A stretch of DNA of 12,163 nucleotides. Source: an uncultured Eubacteriaceae bacterium (GTDB lineage Bacteria; Bacillota; Clostridia; Oscillospirales; Acutalibacteraceae). Each line of letters begins with the position of its first letter. The stretch's first letter is position 1. Below, in pieces: positions 8,020 through 12,163 of the stretch. The position numbers and the translations under genes are program-made. The DNA lies in assembly GCA_937905915.1 (NCBI GenBank), contig CALCVR010000270.1, positions 1 to 12,163 on the forward strand, in the 5' to 3' direction. The notes under the pieces are model-generated. The model was not told the origin of the DNA, did no database searches, and saw only the letters and a program-made list of their open reading frames with translations.

Positions 8020-9090
8020 TTACATATGCTTGTAGACGCTTTCCAGGATGCGTGCAGGATCGTGGGCTACGCCGTTGATCCGGATTTCCAGATGGATGTG
8101 GGGGCCGGTGGAATCACCGGTGCTGCCCACCAACGCCAAGGTTTCACCGGCGCGGACGGAAGCTCCGTCCTGGGCCACGAATTCGCTGCAATGGCCGTAA
8201 AAGGTCTGTACTCCGCCGGGATGATCTACCAGTACGAATTTGCCGGCCGTCTCATTTTCACCCATCTGTGAGATGGTGCCCGGCATGACGCAGGCAATGG
8301 GCGTCCCTTGGTCGGCGGCGATATCCAATCCTTTGTGGAACCCGGCTTGACCGGACTTGGGATGGTTGCGGTAACCAAAATCGGAGGTGATGATGCCGCT
8401 GGGCAAGGGCGAATAAAAGGGGCCGGTCAAAAAATAAGGGGCAAAGGAGGCCCCTTCCGGCGCAATTTTGGCCGAAGCTTCAGCCGATAAAGCCAAATTG
8501 ACGGGTAAATCCTCGCCGCCGGCGCCGGTAGGCTGGGATGGATCACCGGCAGGAGAGGAGGACTCCGCTGGTGCTTGGCTTGCCGAGCCACTGGCGCTTT
8601 GGGAAGATTCGGACACGGCTGAAGAGGCTCCATTGGAACTGGAAGGGGAAGAAGCAGAAGAATCGTCTTTGGAAAACTGGAAAAAGGATTGCACCGATTT
8701 CATGGGCTCTACGATGCCGCTTAAAAAAGGATGGTCCACTGCCAAAGCATCCAGTTCATCAATGGCTTGATCGACCGAGATACTGTGAGACATGGCATCG
8801 GTGTACTGCTTACGCATGTCGTCGTAGAGCGGTCCACCTACAGCCCGCAAGAGGAAGGCGGCTCCTACGGCCACGGCACATACCAGCATCTGGGCAGGAA
8901 GGGCCGACCGGGAAGAGGAATCTAATTTGTCGTTGTCGTAAGAAGGACGGAACCGGTCGCGGTCCCGTCGGGTACGCCGCCGGTTTTCCGGACGGTAAGG
9001 GCGTTGGGAACGGCAGAGACGCTGAGGAGGCTCAGACGGTTCCGGAGGATCAGGAATATCGGGCAATTGGGGGAAGTCGGGATTCATCAT
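8020..9090 (-). CDS. Membrane-anchored M23 (LytM-type) metallopeptidase, SpoIVFA-like
   Basis: This 356-residue protein has a Pro/Arg-rich cytoplasmic N-terminus (1-64), one membrane segment at about 66-86, a stalk with a Ser/Ala/Pro-rich linker (about 141-192), and a C-terminal M23 domain (about 225-350). The M23 zinc ligands are complete: H252 and D256 in FHKGLDIA, and H333 in GPHIHLEI. The two catalytic-type histidines H300 (YGH) and H331 are also present, so it may hydrolyse peptidoglycan cross-links outside the membrane. Its position directly upstream of a SpoIVFB-like protease matches the spoIVFA-spoIVFB operon, where SpoIVFA holds and inhibits SpoIVFB. A general cell-wall hydrolase is the alternative. 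The ATG at 9090 (or the next codon, 9087) follows GAGGTGATC. The serine-rich linker is low complexity and probably varies between strains. Confidence 0.87.
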   Translation of the reverse strand: MMNPDFPQLPDIPDPPEPSEPPQRLCRSQRPYRPENRRRTRRDRDRFRPSYDNDKLDSSSRSALPAQMLVCAVAVGAAFLLRAVGGPLYDDMRKQYTDAMSHSISVDQAIDELDALAVDHPFLSGIVEPMKSVQSFFQFSKDDSSASSPSSSNGASSAVSESSQSASGSASQAPAESSSPAGDPSQPTGAGGEDLPVNLALSAEASAKIAPEGASFAPYFLTGPFYSPLPSGIITSDFGYRNHPKSGQAGFHKGLDIAADQGTPIACVMPGTISQMGENETAGKFVLVDHPGGVQTFYGHCSEFVAQDGASVRAGETLALVGSTGDSTGPHIHLEIRINGVAHDPARILESVYKHM

Positions 9091-9142
9091 AAGATCACCT
9101 CGGATTACAGCCGTAGGACTGTCGTTTTATGAGAACATGAAA

Positions 9143-9159
9143 GCTTGGTTCACCAAAGC
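9143..9159. repeat. Short inverted repeat upstream of the M23 peptidase gene
   Basis: GCTTGGT and ACCAAAGC face each other across a 2-nt centre, with one extra A in the right arm. It lies about 55 nt upstream of the M23 gene start and about 75 nt upstream of the rplS -35. It could be an operator for either divergent unit. No bound regulator can be named. Confidence 0.35.
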
Positions 9160-9165
9160 ATATGA

Positions 9166-9214
9166 GGGGAAAGGGCCAAGCATGCATCAAAGGGGGAAAA
9201 GGGGGAGATAGGGG
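9166..9214 (+). other. G-run cluster upstream of the rplS promoter
   Basis: Five runs of three to five G occur at 9166-9169, 9173-9175, 9192-9196, 9201-9205 and 9211-9214 in an otherwise A-rich plus strand. Gaps are 3, 16, 4 and 5 nt, so a four-stranded structure would need one long loop. The rest of 9091-9234 shows no open frame I would call a gene and no clear minus-strand sigma-A promoter for the M23 operon. Confidence 0.4.
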
Positions 9215-9234
9215 AAAAGATTTGATAAAATCCC

Positions 9235-9263
9235 TTGCATCAGGGACATGGATGTGGTAAAAT
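9235..9263 (+). promoter_or_regulatory. Sigma-A-type promoter of the rplS operon
   Basis: The -35 is TTGCAT (9235-9240) and the -10 is TAAAAT (9258-9263), with a 17-nt spacer. The predicted start of transcription is near 9270, which leaves an untranslated leader of about 240 nt before the rplS ATG. Confidence 0.75.
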
Positions 9264-9269
9264 ATTCGC

Positions 9270-9511
9270 ATTGCGTTATCGCCTGTGTCAAAGATGTATC
9301 ATGCAGCTTTGCAATGAGGTTTGTGCCGGCAAAGTCTTTGAGTCCGCGCTGAGCGGAGCATGGGTGAACGTCAGCGCATCGGCGCTGGTTCCGTCGGCTC
9401 TCAGCCGATCGGGGTTTGATGCCCGGTAATACCGTGACATGAAAGCGGGTAGTCCTCTGCCTTTCCAGTGGGAAAGGGTATGAATGCCTGGATTTAAGGA
9501 GGATTTTTGAA
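9270..9511 (+). promoter_or_regulatory. Structured 5' leader of rplS, candidate L19 autoregulatory leader
   Basis: The leader holds a series of self-complementary elements: CATTGC/GCAATG (about 9269-9274 with 9311-9316), TCCGC/GCGGA (9343-9347 with 9353-9357), CAGCGC/GCGCTG (9372-9377 with 9382-9387), TCGGCT/AGCCGA (9394-9399 with 9403-9408), CGGG/CCCG (9410-9413 with 9422-9425) and CCTTTCC/GGAAAGG (9460-9466 with 9471-9477). TCCTC at 9453-9457 is complementary to GAGGA at 9499-9503 inside the ribosome binding site. No T-box or known riboswitch consensus is recognised and there is no intrinsic terminator inside. Ribosomal protein leaders for L19 are known in Firmicutes; matching this one to that family is my inference. 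Confidence 0.6.
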
Positions 9512-9856
9512 ATGGACGCATTGAAACACATCGCAGCCCCCAGCCTGAAAGCAGCTCCCCCCCAGTTCAACATCGGTGACACCGTCCGTGTTCACGTGAA
9601 CATCCGCGAGGGCAACCGCGAGAGAATTCAGGATTTCGAGGGCACTGTTATCGCCCGCAAAGGCAGCGGCGTTGCTGAGACCTTCACCGTCCGCCGCGTG
9701 TCCTACGGCGTCGGCGTGGAGAGAGTTTTCCCCATCCATTCCCCCAACGTACAGGGCGTGGACATCATCCGTATGGGCCGTGTCCGCAGAAGCAAACTTT
9801 ATTATCTGCGCGATCGTGTGGGCAAGGCTGCCAAGGTGAAAGAGAAAATTCGCTAA
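9512..9856 (+). CDS. rplS: 50S ribosomal protein L19
   Basis: L19 sits at the interface of the 30S and 50S subunits. The 114-residue product has the normal length and family sequence: [26 protein letters not shown], then [28 protein letters not shown] and a basic C-terminus with [20 protein letters not shown]. The ATG at 9512 has AAGGAGGA 8 nt upstream. Codon choice leans to C- and T-ending arginine codons (CGC, CGT), as expected for a highly expressed gene. It is the first gene after the promoter and leader and is followed directly by an intrinsic terminator, so much of its transcript is probably monocistronic. Upstream partners seen elsewhere (rpsP, rimM, trmD) are absent here; a divergent operon takes their place. 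Confidence 0.98.
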   Translation: MDALKHIAAPSLKAAPPQFNIGDTVRVHVNIREGNRERIQDFEGTVIARKGSGVAETFTVRRVSYGVGVERVFPIHSPNVQGVDIIRMGRVRRSKLYYLRDRVGKAAKVKEKIR

Positions 9857-9867
9857 GCGGCTTTTGG

Positions 9868-9893
9868 AAAAGGGACAGTATTGTCCCTTTTTT
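9868..9893 (+). terminator. Rho-independent terminator or attenuator after rplS
   Basis: AAAAGGGACA pairs with TGTCCCTTTT (10 pairs) around the loop GTAT, and the T tract continues to 9893. It begins 12 nt after the rplS stop and ends 17 nt before the ribosome binding site of the next gene. No promoter fits in between, so the downstream genes probably depend on partial readthrough. Confidence 0.85.
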
Positions 9894-9910
9894 GCTTTCT
9901 AGAGTCCAAA

Positions 9911-9919
9911 AAGGAGGTG
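9911..9919 (+). promoter_or_regulatory. Ribosome binding site that fixes a TTG start for the first signal peptidase
   Basis: AAGGAGGTG lies about 8 nt before TTG at 9926-9928. An ATG at 9921 is out of frame, and an upstream TTG at 9881 falls inside the terminator hairpin with no binding site, so 9926 is the best start. Confidence 0.7.
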
Positions 9920-9925
9920 GATGGG

Positions 9926-10525
9926 TTGGATCGTCCCTCCCAAAACTATGCGGCTCCGGAGCAAAGCGGTGTGGCTGTCCCGCTGGCCCCGACAAAAGGC
10001 GGACGAGGATTTTTTAACATCAACGAGTGGGTAGAAGCCATCGCCTTTGCGTTGGCCGCTGTGGTTATTCTTTTTGGCTTTGTCTTTAAAATCGTCATGG
10101 TGGACGGCGACTCCATGCTCCCTACGCTACATACCAGCGACCGGGTGATTGTATCCCATCTGTTTTATGAGCCTCAGCAGGGGGATATCGTAGTGATCAC
10201 CAAAAACAACATCCATAAGAAACCGCTGATCAAAAGGGTTATCGCCACCGAAGGGCAGACTGTTAACATCGACTTTGAATCGGGAACGGTTCAAGTGGAT
10301 GGCCAGGTTCTCTCGGAACCGTATATTATGGAACTGACCCATCTCAAAGGTATTTATGGATTTGAATATCCGGTGACAGTGCCGGAGAACTGTGTGTTTG
10401 TCATGGGAGATAATCGCAACGATTCTTCCGATAGCCGTGACCTCGGCTTTATTCCGGAAGACCAGATTTTAGGGGAGGCTATTTTCCGCATCTTCCCCTT
10501 TACTGATATTGGCGCCTTGGATTGA
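9926..10525 (+). CDS. lepB: Type I signal peptidase (first of two tandem copies)
   Basis: The enzyme removes signal peptides from secreted proteins on the outer face of the membrane by a Ser-Lys dyad. The 199-residue product has an N-terminal cytoplasmic tail, one membrane segment at about residues 36-57, the box B serine in GDSMLPTL (S63), the box D lysine in PLIKRVIA (K103), and box E GDNRNDSSDSRDLG (from residue 161). This is a complete short Gram-positive SipS-type protein. The start is a TTG (9926) as argued for its ribosome binding site. It lies between rplS and a second signal peptidase gene, and rplS-lepB-rbgA-rnhB is the usual order in many Clostridia. Its expression probably depends on readthrough of the terminator at 9868-9893. 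Confidence 0.95.
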   Translation: MDRPSQNYAAPEQSGVAVPLAPTKGGRGFFNINEWVEAIAFALAAVVILFGFVFKIVMVDGDSMLPTLHTSDRVIVSHLFYEPQQGDIVVITKNNIHKKPLIKRVIATEGQTVNIDFESGTVQVDGQVLSEPYIMELTHLKGIYGFEYPVTVPENCVFVMGDNRNDSSDSRDLGFIPEDQILGEAIFRIFPFTDIGALD

Positions 10526-10560
10526 TTTGGATATTTGGGGCGATGGAGGTGGAAAACCAG

Positions 10561-11145
10561 ATGGCCCGAGAAAAAGAAAAGGACGTCCCCAGCAAAGTGG
10601 ACGGCCTGGTGGATACCTTTTCTCTGCGTCGATTTTTGGACATGGAGGATTGGATGAAGACCATTTGTGCCGCATTGGCGGTGGTGGTCATCGTATTTGG
10701 CTTTTTGTTCCATACGGTGCAGGTTCAGGGACGATCCATGCAGCCTACGCTTCACGACAAGGATCGACTTCTTGTATCCAGTATGTTCTATACGCCGGAA
10801 AACGGCGACATTGTAGTGGTGCGTCAGCCTGGGTACGATCATCCATTGATCAAGAGGGTCATCGCCACCGAAGGGCAAACGGTCAGCATCGACTTTAATC
10901 AACACAAAGTTTATGTTGACGGCGAAGAACTGTATGAGCCTTATATTAGCGGCCCTATCCGGGATCAGGGAATTTACCCCTTTGAGTATCCGGTAACGGT
11001 GCCGGAAGGATGTATCTTTGTCCTGGGAGATAACCGCAACAATTCGTCGGACAGCCGCTATTTTGGCTTTGCCAAAGTGGACCATATTATAGGGAAAGCG
11101 TTGTTCCGATTCCTGCCATTTTCCGATTTTGGCGGCGTGGATTAA
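10561..11145 (+). CDS. lepB: Type I signal peptidase (second tandem copy)
   Basis: This is a paralogue of the gene just upstream, with 194 residues and all catalytic boxes: membrane segment at about 33-52, GRSMQPTL (S59), PLIKRVIATEG (K98) and GDNRNNSSDSR (from residue 156). The two copies share long identical stretches such as IKRVIATEGQTV and FEYPVTVPE, which points to a local duplication. Their N-termini and the residues before box E differ. The frame is open back to a TTG at 10522 that overlaps the previous stop, but GGAGGTGG at 10545-10552 lies 8 nt before ATG 10561, so I use that start. The gap to the previous stop is 35 nt with no terminator, so the two copies are cotranscribed. Confidence 0.94.
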   Translation: MAREKEKDVPSKVDGLVDTFSLRRFLDMEDWMKTICAALAVVVIVFGFLFHTVQVQGRSMQPTLHDKDRLLVSSMFYTPENGDIVVVRQPGYDHPLIKRVIATEGQTVSIDFNQHKVYVDGEELYEPYISGPIRDQGIYPFEYPVTVPEGCIFVLGDNRNNSSDSRYFGFAKVDHIIGKALFRFLPFSDFGGVD

Positions 11146-11158
11146 GTGAAAAAGAAAA

Positions 11159-11204
11159 ATCAAAATGTGCAGGGACAGGTTTTCCAGTCCATGCACATTT
11201 TGAT
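11159..11204 (+). terminator. Long inverted repeat, possible terminator or attenuator before rbgA
   Basis: ATCAAAATGTGCA (11159-11171) and TGCACATTTTGAT (11192-11204) are perfect 13-nt complements. After a G/A mismatch the stem continues with GGAC/GTCC around a 10-nt loop. Downstream on the plus strand the sequence is only modestly T-rich; on the minus strand it runs into TTTTTCTTTTTC, so the signal is stronger in that direction although no minus-strand gene ends here. It lies between the second signal peptidase stop and the rbgA ribosome binding site (GGAGG at 11211-11215). Confidence 0.55.
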
Positions 11205-11222
11205 TTATACGGAGGTCTGACA

Positions 11223-12091
11223 ATGAGTGGATATACCGACGTCCAGTGGTTTCCTGGGCATATGACCAAAACCAAAAGGCAGATGCAAAAAGCATTGCCT
11301 CTCACCCATATGGTGGCCGAGATTCTGGATGCCCGCATTCCCTACAGCAGCCAGAATCCTGATTTAAAATCCATTTTGGGAGGCAAACCCCGCATTGTGC
11401 TTTTGAATAAAAGCGATGCCGCCGATCCAGCGGTGACGGCCCGGTGGATCAAATGGTTCGCGGGAAAGAACATCCCAGCCTTGGCGGTGGAGTGCAACAA
11501 GGGGAAGGGAATTAATCAGGTTCTGCCCCTGTGCCGGGAGGTTTTAAAGGATCGTATCGCCGTCTGGGAGAAAAAAGGCATGGGAAAACAACCCATCCGG
11601 GTGATGGTGGTGGGGATTCCAAACGTGGGAAAGTCATCGCTTATCAACCGGCTGTCCCGGGGCGCTAAGGCCAAGGTGGCCGATAAACCAGGCGTTACAC
11701 GGGGAAATCAGTGGTTTTCCTTTGGAAAGGCGGCGAGCTTTTGGATACTCCAGGCGTCCTATGGCCCAAGTTCGACGATCCCATGGTGGGGGAACATTTG
11801 GCCTTCACCGGCGCTGTCAAGGATCAGGTGGTGGACACCGAGCATTTGGCGTGCCGCCTCATCCAGCTCCTCAGTAGAGAATACCCCGACCGGCTGAAGG
11901 AGCGCTATGGGCTGGAAAGCCTAGATATGGAATCCTATGAATTGCTGGAACAAATCGCCCGCAAACGGGGGATGCTCATCTCAGGCGGGGAGGCCGATAC
12001 CGAGCGGGCGTCCATCGCCGTACTGGATGAATTCCGGGGAGGCAAATTGGGCCGCATCAGCTTAGAAACTCCAGAACGAATGGGGGAATGA
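11223..12091 (+). CDS. rbgA: Ribosome biogenesis GTPase RbgA (YlqF), frame broken by a one-base shift
   Basis: RbgA is a circularly permuted GTPase needed for late 50S subunit assembly. The motifs come in the permuted order: VQWFPGHM at the N-terminus, G4 NKSD (N62-D65), G1 GIPNVGKSS (G131-S139), G2 PGVTR (P156-R160), then G3 DTPG and a C-terminal RNA-binding domain. The first frame is right up to K169 (AAG at 11727-11729). After that the conserved sequence GGELLDTPGVLWPKFDD continues one base back, in the frame starting at 11729, to the stop at 12089-12091. In the original frame translation ends at 11897 with unrelated sequence. One missing G in the AAAGGCGGC stretch would restore a 289-residue protein, close to the usual 282. 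The most likely cause is a sequence error; a real lesion or a -1 slip at A-AAG are alternatives. The ATG at 11223 follows GGAGG. Confidence 0.9.
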
Positions 12092-12163
12092 TGGTGGATT
12101 GGCTGGAATATGAAAAGAAAGCCCTGGAACAAGGGTATCACTTGATATGCGGCGTAGACGAGG
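12091..12163 (+). CDS. rnhB: Ribonuclease HII, N-terminal fragment at window edge
   Basis: Only the first 24 codons are present. RNase HII removes ribonucleotides and RNA primers from RNA-DNA hybrids. The fragment reads MVDWLEYEKKALEQGYHLICGVDE, and its end CGVDE is the start of the conserved GVDEAGRGP active-site motif, whose aspartate binds metal. The start is either ATG 12088 or ATG 12091; both overlap the rbgA stop (TGA at 12089-12091), and I favour 12091 because the G-rich stretch at 12082-12086 is then about 4 nt upstream. The overlap implies translational coupling. The order rbgA-rnhB is usual in Firmicutes. Confidence 0.83.
   Translation, partial: MVDWLEYEKKALEQGYHLICGVDE

Noticed and set aside
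9091..9180. A sporulation sigma factor promoter for the M23/M50 operon
   Set aside because: CATAAAA and CATATG-like boxes occur on the minus strand, but none has a convincing partner -35 at the right spacing, so no promoter is called.
9294..9317. A seven-codon open frame in the rplS leader as a possible leader peptide
   Set aside because: No ribosome binding site precedes it and its codons show no regulatory run; it also overlaps a predicted stem.
9410..9426. A T-arm-like stem-loop suggesting a tRNA or tRNA-like element
   Set aside because: The remaining arms, anticodon stem and acceptor stem are absent around it.
9187..9582. A 131-codon minus-strand open frame across the rplS leader
   Set aside because: It covers the rplS promoter, leader and first codons in antisense and has no signature or good start.
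10354..11295. A 313-codon minus-strand open frame
   Set aside because: It lies antisense to the two conserved signal peptidase genes and crosses the hairpin and the rbgA start; the translated sequence has no recognisable domain and mirrors the coding bias of the opposite strand.
1..12163. Defence island, prophage, transposon or CRISPR array
   Set aside because: No integrase, transposase, phage gene, direct-repeat array or toxin-antitoxin pair is visible; AddB is housekeeping recombination machinery.

Overview
The window looks like the chromosome of a low-to-mid GC Bacillota (Firmicutes), most likely a spore-forming Clostridia of the Oscillospiraceae/Ruminococcaceae type. The reasons are an AddB-type recombination nuclease instead of RecBCD, strong AGGAGG-like ribosome binding sites, frequent TTG and GTG starts, a SpoIVFA/SpoIVFB-like gene pair, and the Firmicutes gene order rplS - signal peptidase - rbgA - rnhB. 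No mobile element, CRISPR array, tRNA or rRNA is visible. This inference rests on gene content only.

Left half, minus strand (reading right to left). A two-gene operon at 9090-7355 encodes an anchored M23 metallopeptidase and an M50 intramembrane protease. It resembles spoIVFA-spoIVFB, which controls pro-sigma-K processing in the mother cell. Next is an unrecognised single-pass membrane protein (7293-6676) with its own sigma-A promoter and terminator. A second operon (6524-3192) follows, with a well-formed promoter: a TIGR03960-type radical SAM protein, its partner of the TIGR03936 family (coupled through a TGATG overlap), and a TIM-barrel amidohydrolase, closed by a hairpin terminator. Beyond that is addB, whose last roughly 100 codons lie off the left edge.

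Right half, plus strand. A strong promoter at 9235-9263 starts a leader of about 240 nt with several hairpins. One possible pairing would occlude the ribosome binding site of rplS (ribosomal protein L19). After rplS comes a terminator or attenuator, then two tandem, clearly paralogous type I signal peptidases, a long inverted repeat, rbgA (50S assembly GTPase) and the first codons of rnhB (RNase HII). As given, rbgA carries a one-base frameshift between its G2 and G3 motifs. It is either a sequence error or a real lesion.

The 421-nt region at 9091-9511 separates the sporulation-type operon from the translation/secretion operon and holds most of the regulatory signals. I see no clear novel multi-gene defence or mobile system. 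The items most worth a second look are the rplS leader, the rbgA frameshift, the SpoIVFA-like protein with a complete M23 metal site beside an M50 protease without a CBS domain, the radical SAM pair with its amidohydrolase companion, and the unidentified membrane protein.
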